64,000 nucleotides of DNA from Paenibacillus doosanensis. Its GTDB lineage: Bacteria > Bacillota > Bacilli > Paenibacillales > NBRC-103111. Below are positions 28,836-38,314 of the stretch, in pieces. The stretch's first letter is position 1, and each line of letters starts with the position of its first letter. Position numbers and translations under genes: made by a program. The stretch spans positions 1 to 64,000 of the forward strand of contig NZ_JANYUY010000041.1 in assembly GCF_025060755.1 (NCBI RefSeq), given 5' to 3'. The notes beneath the pieces are model-generated. The model was given only the letters and a program-made list of their open reading frames with translations, did not search any database and was not told where the DNA came from.

Positions 28836-30320
28836 TTATAAAACTTTTTTTGCTTCCTGCCACAAAGATTCCATCTCTTGTAAATCAGTTTGGTCAAAAG
28901 ATTTACCCTTTAAACGCAGCTGCCGCTCAATATAACCAAATCTTTCAAAAAATTTGCGATTCGCCTGGGACATGGCTTCTTCCGGTTCTACCTTCAGAAA
29001 ACGGGCCAAATTGACGATCGAAAACAGCAAATCGCCGAGTTCCTCCTGCTGTTCTTGCTTCGACAAAGAAGCGACGGCTTCCTTCAATTCCGACAGCTCC
29101 GATTCGACAACATTCAACACTTCTCCCAGCTCGGACCAGTCGAACCCGACGGCAGCGGCCTTCTTCTGCAGCTTGTACGCCTTCATCAGCCCAGGCAGTT
29201 CGCGGGGAACTCCGGAAAGCAGCGGAAGCTCGTTTGGATCGATGCCTCTCTTGCGCTTCTCCTCCTGCTTGATCTGCTGCCAATTGCTAAGCGCCTCGTC
29301 GGCATCATCCGCCTTCATTTCGCCGAATACGTGAGGATGACGGCGAATCAGCTTCTCGTTCAGCCCGCCGATCACGTCCCACACGGTGAATCCGCCCTCT
29401 TCGGCTTCGATTTGCGAATGGAGCATAATTTGCAGCAGCAGATCGCCGAGCTCTTCGGCCATATGGTCCGGGTCCTCCTCGTCGAAGGTCTCCAGTACTT
29501 CATAAGCTTCCTCGATCAAGTTTTTGCGAAGCGACTGGTGCGTCTGCTCCCGGTCCCAAGGACAGCCTTCCGGGCTTCGCAAAATTTCCACGATTTCGTG
29601 CAGACGGGCAAAGGTCCGGCTGCGCAGCCGCTCTTCGCCGGAGCGCGGCACCCATACGAGCGACAAATTGCCGTAATCCTTCAAATGATCCAGTTCGAAC
29701 AGCGGGATTCGGTGAATCCGCTCTTCGCCCTGAACGCCTAACGCATGACCGACCACGACCTCCCAATCGTCGGGGTACAGCTCCATTAACGTTAGCTTCA
29801 CATCGGAAGCCGTATGCGTGTCGTACACTTGCCCGATGACGGTATGCAGCTGCGGATTGAGACTGTATATCGACAAATCATTCCCGTTCAGCAGCTGAAA
29901 GCCGTCGATCGGATCAAAACCAAGCCGCACGAACGCCTGATCGAGAAAGCTTTCTCCGCCCATAACCGTGAGCTCAACCTGCTCTTGCGGGCAGCGGACC
30001 CGCAGCAGCTGGACGGTCATTTCGGCCACCATCGGATGACCCGGCACGGCGTAAACGACCTCCCCTTGCTCCTCTTTGGATAAGTGCAGCAGCTGACCGG
30101 CGATCGTTTCGTATACCTGCTCGAACGTATCATTGCTTGTATATATCGAATCGAACGATTCATAGGCGATTCCGTTATCGCGCAGCAGCGAAACCATCGG
30201 ATGCTGATCGGTGCGAAGGTACAGCCTTTTCGCTTGCTTCAGCTTTTTCCAGACGCCGAGCGTCAATTGATCTTCGTCTCCGGAGCCTAGTCCGACGACG
30301 GTAATGCGCGGTTGCATCAT
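28836..30320 (-). CDS. mazG: MazG-family protein with N-terminal tetrapyrrole methylase domain (YabN-like)
   Basis: Two-part protein of 494 residues. The first ~215 are a SAM-dependent tetrapyrrole methylase-like domain (ITVVGLGSGDEDQLT, YAVPGHPMVAE); the rest is a nucleoside triphosphate pyrophosphohydrolase with two MazG halves (GCPWDREQTHQSLRKNLIEE, EELGDLLLQI and EELGDLLFSIVNLAR, the EExxD metal motifs). It probably sanitises nucleotide pools. I chose the ATG at 30320 with AAGGAGGAGG ahead; upstream in-frame sequence is GC-rich and not conserved-looking. B. subtilis YabN has nearly the same length. Confidence 0.94.
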   Translation of the reverse strand: MMQPRITVVGLGSGDEDQLTLGVWKKLKQAKRLYLRTDQHPMVSLLRDNGIAYESFDSIYTSNDTFEQVYETIAGQLLHLSKEEQGEVVYAVPGHPMVAEMTVQLLRVRCPQEQVELTVMGGESFLDQAFVRLGFDPIDGFQLLNGNDLSIYSLNPQLHTVIGQVYDTHTASDVKLTLMELYPDDWEVVVGHALGVQGEERIHRIPLFELDHLKDYGNLSLVWVPRSGEERLRSRTFARLHEIVEILRSPEGCPWDREQTHQSLRKNLIEEAYEVLETFDEEDPDHMAEELGDLLLQIMLHSQIEAEEGGFTVWDVIGGLNEKLIRRHPHVFGEMKADDADEALSNWQQIKQEEKRKRGIDPNELPLLSGVPRELPGLMKAYKLQKKAAAVGFDWSELGEVLNVVESELSELKEAVASLSKQEQQEELGDLLFSIVNLARFLKVEPEEAMSQANRKFFERFGYIERQLRLKGKSFDQTDLQEMESLWQEAKKVL

Positions 30321-30470
30321 GCACTCGCCTCCTCCTTTTTGATCTTTCAATCGCTGTAAAAGCCTTGGGCGAACGCGGAGGCGCGGCAAAAGACCCGGGC
30401 CGTTCAAGAGCCCGCGGGCCAAAGCGGTAAACCCAGCCCGCAGGCTGGCGTTAGCCGTGCTGCGCCGGCT

Positions 30471-32141
30471 CTAGCGCAGCAGCCGGTACTTGCGCAGCAG
30501 CGCAAGCGGCTTGCCGCTAAGCTGCGGCACCTGCCCGAGCTCGGCCGCCGTCACGGCGCCGAGGCGCAGCAGCGCAAGCGCATACGCGAGCGCCCCCGCG
30601 GCGACGCCGACGAGAGCCACCGCCGCGGCCATGCCCCGCGGCGGCAGGCTCGCGCCCAGCGCGCCGAGCAGCGCGGGCAGGCCGTGCGTCACGGCCAGCA
30701 GGGCCACGGCCATCAAACCGGTGCACAGCAGCGGTTTGATGACCGCCCGGCCCGGGGCCGGCCGCACGCCGGCGGCGCGCAGCGCATGCGCGAGCGCGAG
30801 CAAGCCCGCGAGCGCGTAGGCGGCCACCGCCGCGGCGGCGGCGCCGTCGATGCCCCAGCGCGGCACGAGGGCGATGTTGCCCGCGACCTTGACCGCGGCC
30901 GCGGCGAGCAAATACAGCGCCGGCGCGGTGACGGCGCCGAAGCCCTGCAGCACGCTGGACGCCACGATGTTCAGCGTGCTGAATAAGGCCGTGTAGGCGA
31001 GCACGGCCATCGTCCACGAGCCTTCCGGGCTCTTGAACAGCATCGCGTTAATCGGCTCGGCCAGCATCGCGAGCCCTACGGACGCCGCCAGCCCGACCAG
31101 CCAGGCGAGCCGCAGCGACATGGCCGTCCGGCTGCGCAGCGCTTCGGCATCGCCGCGCCATTTCGCATCGGCGATGGAAGGCACGAGAGCGGCCGACATC
31201 GACGATGCAATCATGGCGACCAGCTGTACGAGCGGCAGCCCGTGATTATACAGCCCGAAGCGCAGCAGCGCGCCGGTCTCGTCCATTCCGTGAAGCTTCA
31301 GCAAACGCGGCACGGTAAACGAGTCGACCAGCGTAAGAATCGGCAGCGCAATCGTACCGAGGCAGATTGGCAGCGCGTAAGCCAGCAGCCGCCGAACCAG
31401 GCTCCAATTGCTCTCCGCCGGCGCTGCGCCCGCCTCGGCGCTTTGCTTCGCCTTGAGCCCGGCTCGTCTAGGGTCCCTGCGCCAAAACCAGAGCATGACG
31501 AGCAGCCCGGCCATAGCGCCGGCCACGGAGCCGAAGGTCGCTCCGGCCGCGATCCGCTCCGGGCCGCAGCCGTAGCGAACGAACAGCAGGAGCAGCGCGA
31601 ACATGGTGACTACTCTCGCCGACTGCTCCACGACTTGAGATACCGCCGTCGGAATCATGTTCTGGTAGCCTTGATAATAACCGCGCAGCGCCGACATAAC
31701 CGGCACGAACAACAGTGCGAACGAAACGCTGCGAATGGCCGGCCCTGTTTGCTCGGCGCCCATGAGCCATGCCAGGCGTTCCGCTCCGAAATACAATAAC
31801 GCGAAAAACAACAGTCCTGTTGCAGCAAGCGTCGTTGCGGCCACCCTAAGCACCCGTCGGGCTTCGGCGTCGCGCCCTGCGGCAGCCTGTTCCGATACGA
31901 ATTTGGAGACGACCAGCGGGAAGCCGGCCGTGGCCAAAAACAAAATTAAAATGTACAGCGGATAAACCGCGTTATAAATCCCGAAAACCCCGTCTCCCGC
32001 TATATTTTGCAGCGGAATTTTCTGCATCGTCCCGATCAGCTTGGACGCCACAGCGGCGATTCCCAGCACCGCAGCGCCCTTAAGCAGCGCAGAGCCCGCG
32101 GCTTTGCCGGATTCGCCATGTTTGTTCGCATCCCCGTTCAT
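30471..32141 (-). CDS. MOP/MATE-like polysaccharide transporter, SpoVB family (YabM)
   Basis: 556-residue integral membrane protein of the MVF/MATE flippase superfamily with about 14 hydrophobic segments (GAAVLGIAAVASKLIGTM, LYILILFLATAGFPLVVSKF and others). Family members move lipid-linked polysaccharide precursors; the position matches yabM, a SpoVB paralogue next to spoVT and mazG. The ATG at 32141 has AAAGGG upstream; an ATG at 32198 lacks a ribosome site. The 3' third is exceptionally GC-rich (Ala/Gly/Leu codons in G or C) compared with its neighbours. Confidence 0.88.
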   Translation of the reverse strand: MNGDANKHGESGKAAGSALLKGAAVLGIAAVASKLIGTMQKIPLQNIAGDGVFGIYNAVYPLYILILFLATAGFPLVVSKFVSEQAAAGRDAEARRVLRVAATTLAATGLLFFALLYFGAERLAWLMGAEQTGPAIRSVSFALLFVPVMSALRGYYQGYQNMIPTAVSQVVEQSARVVTMFALLLLFVRYGCGPERIAAGATFGSVAGAMAGLLVMLWFWRRDPRRAGLKAKQSAEAGAAPAESNWSLVRRLLAYALPICLGTIALPILTLVDSFTVPRLLKLHGMDETGALLRFGLYNHGLPLVQLVAMIASSMSAALVPSIADAKWRGDAEALRSRTAMSLRLAWLVGLAASVGLAMLAEPINAMLFKSPEGSWTMAVLAYTALFSTLNIVASSVLQGFGAVTAPALYLLAAAAVKVAGNIALVPRWGIDGAAAAAVAAYALAGLLALAHALRAAGVRPAPGRAVIKPLLCTGLMAVALLAVTHGLPALLGALGASLPPRGMAAAVALVGVAAGALAYALALLRLGAVTAAELGQVPQLSGKPLALLRKYRLLR

Positions 32142-32307
32142 CGTTCGCCCTTTCTTTCGTCGTTCGTCCGGCGCGGCTTCCTCCGAATTCTCTCTCATTA
32201 TATACCATTAGATGCCTGGTGAAAAACGAGCGCAGCACAAAAACAGCTTCCCAACCTTCGCATCCTTGCAGGATCCGTTCGTCAGGAAGCTTATCGATCA
32301 ATCATTT

Positions 32308-32850
32308 CTATTGTTCCATTTGCTTTGCGAGGAAACCCGCCGCCGTTTCGGCCATTTTGGTTTCCATTTGCCCCATTTTCACATTCTCGTCCTTGCTTAC
32401 AAGGATAACGGCCCCGATAGGGTCCCCTCCGGCTACAATTGGAGCGATCACATAGGAGGAATATGTTTCTGTGATATCCTTACAAATTTCATACTGTCCC
32501 ATGGAGCTTTCCATGGAGGATTTGCGGTTTTCCATACACGCCTCTACAAGCGGACCGATCTGCTTCTCCAGAAAATCCTTCTTCGATCCGCCTGCTATGG
32601 CGATAATCGTATCGCGGTCAGAGATCATCGTAATATGATTTGTGCCCTCGTACAAAGATTCCGCATACTCCTTGGCGAAGTCGCCAAGCTCACCGATCGG
32701 AGAATATTTTTTCAGGATAACTTCCCCGTCACGATCCACAAAAATCTCCAGCGGGTCCCCTTCGCGAATCCTGAGTGTCCGACGAATTTCCTTGGGGATA
32801 ACCACTCTTCCTAAATCGTCAATGCGACGAACGATTCCAGTTGCTTTCAT
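32308..32850 (-). CDS. spoVT: Stage V sporulation regulator SpoVT
   Basis: Forespore transcription factor tuning sigma-G genes. 180 residues: N-terminal AbrB-type swapped-hairpin DNA-binding domain (GIVRRIDDLGRVVIPKEIRR, 5-24) and a C-terminal GAF-like domain (YSSYVIAPIVAGGDPIGAV). Its first 50 residues closely parallel AbrB in this window. A sigma-G-like promoter lies ~90 bases upstream. Confidence 0.98.
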   Translation of the reverse strand: MKATGIVRRIDDLGRVVIPKEIRRTLRIREGDPLEIFVDRDGEVILKKYSPIGELGDFAKEYAESLYEGTNHITMISDRDTIIAIAGGSKKDFLEKQIGPLVEACMENRKSSMESSMGQYEICKDITETYSSYVIAPIVAGGDPIGAVILVSKDENVKMGQMETKMAETAAGFLAKQMEQ

Positions 32851-32937
32851 ATTTCTAGATGCCTCGCTTTCCTTGAAGAGTTAGATTCGACTGGATAGCA
32901 CGGTGTATACAAATGGAGGGAATTCAATTAGTAGCCA

Positions 32938-32968
32938 TAGTATTCTTCGATTCCCATTGACTTATACA
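32938..32968 (-). promoter_or_regulatory. Sigma-G-like promoter for spoVT
   Basis: Minus strand: -35 TGTATA at 32963-32968 and -10 AATACTA at 32938-32944, spacer 18, close to the sigma-G consensus TGNATA / CATNNTA. In B. subtilis spoVT is a sigma-G gene. Confidence 0.5.
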
Positions 32969-33046
32969 TCTGTTGCCTTCTTTAGCGTAGGATTTACCGC
33001 TATGTACCGGCGGCGCCGTTGTTTTCATTATGTCCATATTTGAGAA

Positions 33047-33076
33047 ATAAAAACAGGATGCCCTGCAGGGCATCCT
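33047..33076 (-). terminator. Foldase/mfd operon terminator
   Basis: Hairpin GGATGCCC-TGCA-GGGCATCC followed by TGTTTTTA in minus sense, ~10 bases after the foldase gene's stop. Confidence 0.85.
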
Positions 33077-33085
33077 GGTAATATA

Positions 33086-34186
33086 TTACTTGCTAGGCGT
33101 TTCCGCTTTCGGAGCTTCCGGCGCCGGTGAAGACGATGGAGCCGGAGAAGCGGCCGGCGCTTTTTCTTCAGGTTTAGGCAGCGTATTGGTCTCGATCATC
33201 GTCGGCAATTCCTTGTCGACAAAGTCGTAAATTTGCGTTTCGGCCAGCTGCGAGCGCAAATCTTCTTTTACTTCGTCGAACGTTTTGGTTTTGCGGGCTT
33301 CGACCTTCATAACGTGATATCCGTAGCTGGTTTCTACCGGATCGCTGATTTGATTAAGCGGCAGCTCGGCAGCGGCTTTCTTGAATTCCGGCACCCACTG
33401 GGAAATTTCGACGTTCTCGTATTTGCCGCCGTTGTCCTTGGAGCCCGGATCGTCCGAGTACTCTTTGGCCAATGCGTCAAAATCGCCGCCGTTCTTCAGC
33501 TTGTCCTGAACTTCCTTAGCGCGCTTCAGCGCATCTTCCTTGGAACGCGTTTCTTTGCCTGTCGCGGCATCGGTCGTACCGACCAGAATATGGCGAACCG
33601 TCGCTACATCGTAAACATTTTTGTCCGCTGCGATATTTTTGTCGTACTCGGCTTTCACTTGATCGTCGGTTACTTTGCTTTCCATAGCTTCGATCGCCTG
33701 CATACTGCGGGAGACGAACGTCTCCAGATCTTTCTCGGTAATGCTCGCATCCTTCAGCTGTTTATCCATGCCGCCTTCCTGCATGCCCATGAACGCCTTA
33801 ATCTGGTCCATCTGGGTTTTCGTCTTCTCGTCGGCAGCGGTCTTGGCTTTGTCGTCCGCACGGGCGGACAGCACCTTGAAAGTAACGAGCTGCTTCATCA
33901 TATCCTGCTGAAACGCAGGATCTTCTTTGTACTGGGCATATTCTTTATAGAACAGCAGATTGGTGTTCAAGAACGTGTCGAATTCGCCGCGGGTTACTTT
34001 CCCGCCGTCTTTATAAGTAACGAGCACCTCCGCTGCGTCTTTATTCGTTGCCGCAGCGCCGCTTCCGGCTGCCGCGCCGGTATCGGAATCCGCTTTCTTG
34101 CCGCATCCCGCGGCGGAGATAATCGTCATTACAGCCAGCAGAGCGATAAGCCCTTTCTTGGCCGTCTTCCATTTATTTTGCAACAT
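33086..34186 (-). CDS. PrsA-like foldase lipoprotein
   Basis: Extracellular lipoprotein assisting folding of secreted proteins. 366 residues: signal peptide with lipobox ISAAGC (Cys28), SurA_N-like helices, parvulin isomerase domain (about 196-290: VRHILVG, KDNGGKYENVEISQWVPEFKKAA, GYHVMKV) and a Pro/Ala/Ser-rich C-terminal tail. Its ATG is 14 bases inside mfd, so it is translated from the mfd transcript. This pairing is not found in B. subtilis. Protein-specific substrates are unknown. Confidence 0.92.
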   Translation of the reverse strand: MLQNKWKTAKKGLIALLAVMTIISAAGCGKKADSDTGAAAGSGAAATNKDAAEVLVTYKDGGKVTRGEFDTFLNTNLLFYKEYAQYKEDPAFQQDMMKQLVTFKVLSARADDKAKTAADEKTKTQMDQIKAFMGMQEGGMDKQLKDASITEKDLETFVSRSMQAIEAMESKVTDDQVKAEYDKNIAADKNVYDVATVRHILVGTTDAATGKETRSKEDALKRAKEVQDKLKNGGDFDALAKEYSDDPGSKDNGGKYENVEISQWVPEFKKAAAELPLNQISDPVETSYGYHVMKVEARKTKTFDEVKEDLRSQLAETQIYDFVDKELPTMIETNTLPKPEEKAPAASPAPSSSPAPEAPKAETPSK

Positions 34187-37100
34187 CCTGTAGTTCTCCC
34201 TTCGATTTCAGCGCACGCTTATATTGTACCAGAAACCTTTCCAGCAAATCGATGGATTCTTCTGGCTTTAACCCCTTGCCCTTGACTTGGAAATGAATTT
34301 GCGGTCCGGAAATCGGCTTCACCCGACCGTCAAATTCCCCGGTTACTTCGAGCAGCTTCTGTCCATCCAAATTGCCGGTTTGGTCGGCATGCATTTTGAC
34401 CTCGTAATCCGTTCCCTTTTGCGATATCGTTTCGATCGCATACATCGAACCATATACTTTCAATCTCGCAGCGGTCAGCAGATTGTACACCGCTTGCGGC
34501 AAATCGCCGAAACGGTCGACGAGTTCGTCGTGCAGCTCGGCAGCTTCCTCCAGCGTTTTCACGCCGGCCACTTTTTTGTAAATCTCGATTTTTTGAACGC
34601 TGTCGTAAATGTAATCTCCGGGAATATACGCATCAAGCTGAATGTCCAGCTGGGTATTCCAAGGCTTCTGCACCTCCGCCTCTTCCCCGCTGATCTCCTG
34701 TTTCCTCTTGGCGATTTCTTCGGCGAGCATCTGCGAGTACAGGTCGAATCCGACCGAAGCGATGAACCCGTGCTGTTCGGCCCCAAGCAAATTACCCGCG
34801 CCGCGAATAGCCAAATCCCTCATGGCAATTTTAAACCCTGATCCAAGTTCTGTAAACTCTTTTATCGCCTGAAGCCTTTTTTCCGCAACCTCCGTCAATA
34901 CTTTGTCCCGCTGGTACGAGAAATACGCATAGGCGATCCGGTTGGAACGGCCGACCCGTCCTCTAAGCTGGTACAGCTGGGACAAGCCCATTTTATCGGC
35001 ATCGTGAACAATGAGCGTGTTGACGTTCGGAATGTCAACGCCGGTCTCGATGATGCTCGTGCTGACAAGCACGTCGAATTCGCCGTCCAGGAAGTCGAGA
35101 ATCGTCTTCTCCAGCTCCTGCTCGGACATTTGACCGTGAGCCACCGTCACTCTGGCATCCGGAACAAGCATCGAGATTTGCTCCGCCATTTGATTGATCC
35201 CTTGCACGCGGTTATACAGGTAGTATACCTGTCCTTCCCGCGCCAGCTCCCGTTCGATCGCTTCGCGGATGAGCGCGTTGCTGTGCTCCACGACGTACGT
35301 CTGAACCGGGAAGCGGTTCTCCGGCGGAGTTTCGATAACGGATAAATCGCGAACCCCAAGCATCGACATATGCAAGGTGCGCGGAATCGGCGTCGCCGTC
35401 AGCGTGAGTACGTCCACATTCGTTTTCAGCCGCTTCAGCTTTTCTTTGTGAGACACCCCGAAGCGCTGCTCCTCGTCGACGATAAGAAGACCGAGATCCT
35501 TGAATTTGACGTCGGCCGACAAGAGCCGGTGCGTTCCGATGACCACATCGACAGTGCCTGCCTTGATTCCCTTCATCGTATCGGACTGCTCCTTCTTCGA
35601 ACGGAACCGGCTCAGCACCTGGATGTTGAACGGATAACCGGAGAAGCGCTCGCGGAACGTTTCATAGTGCTGCTGCGCCAAAATGGTCGTCGGCACAAGA
35701 ACCGCCACCTGCTTGCCGTCGATGGCCGATTTGAACGCGGCGCGGATCGCCACCTCCGTCTTGCCGTAGCCTACGTCGCCGCATAACAGCCGGTCCATTG
35801 GCCGCGGCTTTTCCATGTCGTCCTTAATTTCACGAATCGCCCGCAGCTGATCTCCCGTTTCCTCATAGGGGAACATGCCTTCGAATTCCTGCTGGTACGT
35901 GCTGTCCGCAGTAAAAGCATAGCCTTGGGCCGCTTGCCGCTCGGCGTACAGCTTGATCAGATCGTCCGCAATGTCCTGAACGGAAGAGCGCACTTTGCTC
36001 TTGACGCGGTTCCAATCGGTGCCGCCCAGCTTATATACTTTCGGCTCCTTCTCCTCGGAACCGACATACTTCTGAATATGATCGATCTGATCGATCGGGA
36101 CAGACAGTTTGTCTCCCCCCGCGTACATAATGTGCAAATAATCTTTATGAATGCCGCCGACTTCCAACGTGCCGATGCCCACGAATTTCCCGATCCCGTG
36201 ATTGACGTGAACGACGTAGTCGCCAATCTTCAGCTCCTGGTAGCTCTTGATACGCTCGGCATTCGCCATTTTCTTTTCGACTTTGCGCGCTTTGCGCTGC
36301 TTCTGGGTGAACATCTCACCTTCGGTGATGACGACCAGATGAATGTTCGGCAGCTCGAAGCCGGTTTGAAGATTGCCGTTCAAAATCGTCGGCTCTTCGA
36401 TATGGTAATCCGCCAGCACCCGCCGAACGCGGTCGACCCGTTCCTCGCCGTTTGCCAGGAGCAGCACTTTGGCGCCCGATTTTTTCCAACGCTCCATTTC
36501 CGATTTCAGCACGTTCATCTGACCATGGAAATTTTGCATCACGCGGCACATGAAATTTACAATGTTCTGCGGCTGGGTTTGCGGCACCTGGCGCAAGAAC
36601 AACGACATGTACAATGTTGGATACGGCTTGCGCTGCAGCAAGGTTTCATAAGACTTGGACAACACCAGCGCCGGAATGCTCTTCCCGTCCTGCAGCGACA
36701 TGGTCGTCCATTCGGCTTCGTCCCGCTCCAATTGCTTCGCCGTCTCAAGCAAGCGGGACGGCTCGTCAATCAGCAGAACCGAATCCTCGGGCATATAATC
36801 CAGCAGCGTTTGGCGCTCGGGAAACAATAGCGAAATATATTTAAACAAACCGGCAAAATACTGCCCTTCCCGCATTTGTTCGATTTCGTGCCCTACGCCT
36901 TCCAGCAGGCGTTCCTTGGCGCCGCGGTCAGCCATCTTCTCCAGCTGCGTCTGCAGCAGCTCGTACGCGTGCTGAGCCGCGCTCTGTAACCGTTTTCCAT
37001 CGGCTATAATTTCACGGCAGGGCGTAATGATCAGCTCGTTTATTTTTTCTATCGAACGCTGATCGGCAATATCGAACGACCGGATCGAATCCACTTCCAC

Positions 37101-37694
37101 ATCGAACAGCTCAATGCGGTACGGGTGCAGCGAAGACAGCGGGTACAAGTCGATAATACCGCCGCGGACGCTCATCTCTCCCTTGTTCTCAACCCGTTCC
37201 ACGCGCTCGTAGCCGAGATGAACCATCTCCGCAATAAACGAATCCAACTGCAGCGTCTGCCCCACCTGAACGGCGATCCGCGCTTCCGCGTACATCTCCT
37301 TGTTCGGCAGAACCCGCCGCATTCCCGCATACGGAACGACGACGACACCGCGGAAGCCGTCCGCCAGCCTCGTCAGCGCGTCGATCCGCTGAGCCAGCAT
37401 TTCCGGGCTCGCTACGGCCGACTCTGCAGCCAGCAGCTCCTGTGCCGGAAAAAGGATCACCTTGTCGCTTGGCAGACATTCCACCAAATCCTCGAAAATT
37501 TTTTGCGCCGAAAACATGTTGTGCGTAACCAGAAACAGAGGCCGCCCGAGTTCATGATATAAAGCGGCCAGCATCACCTGCCGCGAGGAACCGGACAATC
37601 CGGAGATCAATTGCTCCCTCATTCCCGATTGAACACCGGATACGATGCTCTGCAGGTCAGGATCCGCGGAGAATGCTTCGATTAAAGCTTGCAA
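34173..37694 (-). CDS. mfd: Transcription-repair coupling factor Mfd
   Basis: Displaces stalled RNA polymerase and recruits UvrA. 1173 residues from a TTG at 37694 with AGAGGGGG eight bases ahead; this start gives exactly the same N-terminal spacing to the conserved SIVSG segment as B. subtilis Mfd. Order: UvrB-homology module, RNA-polymerase-interacting CarD-like domain (KIGDYVVHVNHGIGKFVG), RecG-like helicase with GDVGYGKTEVA, VDEEQRFG box and LTATPIPRT, and the TRCF C-terminal domain. An upstream TTG (37724) is possible but lacks the match. Confidence 0.97.
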   Translation of the reverse strand: MQALIEAFSADPDLQSIVSGVQSGMREQLISGLSGSSRQVMLAALYHELGRPLFLVTHNMFSAQKIFEDLVECLPSDKVILFPAQELLAAESAVASPEMLAQRIDALTRLADGFRGVVVVPYAGMRRVLPNKEMYAEARIAVQVGQTLQLDSFIAEMVHLGYERVERVENKGEMSVRGGIIDLYPLSSLHPYRIELFDVEVDSIRSFDIADQRSIEKINELIITPCREIIADGKRLQSAAQHAYELLQTQLEKMADRGAKERLLEGVGHEIEQMREGQYFAGLFKYISLLFPERQTLLDYMPEDSVLLIDEPSRLLETAKQLERDEAEWTTMSLQDGKSIPALVLSKSYETLLQRKPYPTLYMSLFLRQVPQTQPQNIVNFMCRVMQNFHGQMNVLKSEMERWKKSGAKVLLLANGEERVDRVRRVLADYHIEEPTILNGNLQTGFELPNIHLVVITEGEMFTQKQRKARKVEKKMANAERIKSYQELKIGDYVVHVNHGIGKFVGIGTLEVGGIHKDYLHIMYAGGDKLSVPIDQIDHIQKYVGSEEKEPKVYKLGGTDWNRVKSKVRSSVQDIADDLIKLYAERQAAQGYAFTADSTYQQEFEGMFPYEETGDQLRAIREIKDDMEKPRPMDRLLCGDVGYGKTEVAIRAAFKSAIDGKQVAVLVPTTILAQQHYETFRERFSGYPFNIQVLSRFRSKKEQSDTMKGIKAGTVDVVIGTHRLLSADVKFKDLGLLIVDEEQRFGVSHKEKLKRLKTNVDVLTLTATPIPRTLHMSMLGVRDLSVIETPPENRFPVQTYVVEHSNALIREAIERELAREGQVYYLYNRVQGINQMAEQISMLVPDARVTVAHGQMSEQELEKTILDFLDGEFDVLVSTSIIETGVDIPNVNTLIVHDADKMGLSQLYQLRGRVGRSNRIAYAYFSYQRDKVLTEVAEKRLQAIKEFTELGSGFKIAMRDLAIRGAGNLLGAEQHGFIASVGFDLYSQMLAEEIAKRKQEISGEEAEVQKPWNTQLDIQLDAYIPGDYIYDSVQKIEIYKKVAGVKTLEEAAELHDELVDRFGDLPQAVYNLLTAARLKVYGSMYAIETISQKGTDYEVKMHADQTGNLDGQKLLEVTGEFDGRVKPISGPQIHFQVKGKGLKPEESIDLLERFLVQYKRALKSKGELQDVAK

Positions 37695-37995
37695 AAAACG
37701 TACCCCCTCTCGCCCATCAACCAAAACCTCTTCTCATCATTTGCCATTGTGGTAAGTTTTCCGCCAACGGGTACTAGGAGCAACACCTTTTGGCGCAAGG
37801 TGACGCTCCTTATCTCCCTTTGAACATCGCCAAACCAACGAATCCCGTCTTCTATGGCGGAAGACAATTCGTTATCCTTGACTCATCATATGGTAAACCT
37901 TGACGGTTAAGAATCTTATGCCGGCGTACTCGAAAAAGAACCCAGACTTCGCTAGCCCAGGCGCATATATTCCAAACGATGCCGCCCCCGCCTTA
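37695..37995. other. mfd-fin intergenic region with two hairpins
   Basis: No gene seen; a 61-codon frame at 37682-37867 runs into mfd and has no ribosome site. Two inverted repeats stand out: 37777-37809 (GGAGC..CACCTT/AAGGTG..GCTCC) and 37839-37871 (CGAAT..GTCTTC/GAAGAC..ATTCG). Neither has a T tail on the minus strand. Confidence 0.65.
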
Positions 37996-38226
37996 TTACT
38001 GCAGGGGACTGGTGACAAGCGACAGCTCGGGATTATGATCCAGAGCTTCCTTGCAATAATCGCAAACCACATTGACGGTCATATCGCCGTTTGGGTTATA
38101 CGATATTATACTCTGACGCTCCTCGGGGGTCAAGAAATGGAAACCGAGCAGCTCATCGCTCACATGCTGCCGCTCCAATTCCCCTATCAGCGTATGACAG
38201 TGACGGCAAACGTATTTGATAGACAT
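37996..38226 (-). CDS. fin: Anti-sigma-F factor Fin
   Basis: 76 residues. Made in the forespore under sigma-F, Fin (YabK) binds core RNA polymerase and aids the switch to sigma-G. Zinc-binding pairs CRHC (7-10) and CDYC are visible with the central SDELLGFHFLTPEERQSII. The ATG has AAGGAGGAG six bases ahead. Position between pth and mfd matches B. subtilis. Confidence 0.95.
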   Translation of the reverse strand: MSIKYVCRHCHTLIGELERQHVSDELLGFHFLTPEERQSIISYNPNGDMTVNVVCDYCKEALDHNPELSLVTSPLQ

Positions 38227-38314
38227 GACTCACTCCTCCTTTTTCATCATTATGACCAAAAAAGGAGAATATTAGCCTGCGCTATTTTGCAAGCACGCGG
38301 CGTAAAGGATCGCA

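Noticed and set aside
30517-31017. Gly/Arg-rich minus-strand frame of 166 codons
   Set aside because: An out-of-frame reading of the GC-rich 3' end of the SpoVB-family gene; high GC removes stop codons.
32212-32814. 200-codon plus-strand frame
   Set aside because: Antisense to spoVT.
34695-37724. Upstream TTG (37724) as mfd start
   Set aside because: The TTG at 37694 has the ribosome site and the conserved N-terminal spacing.
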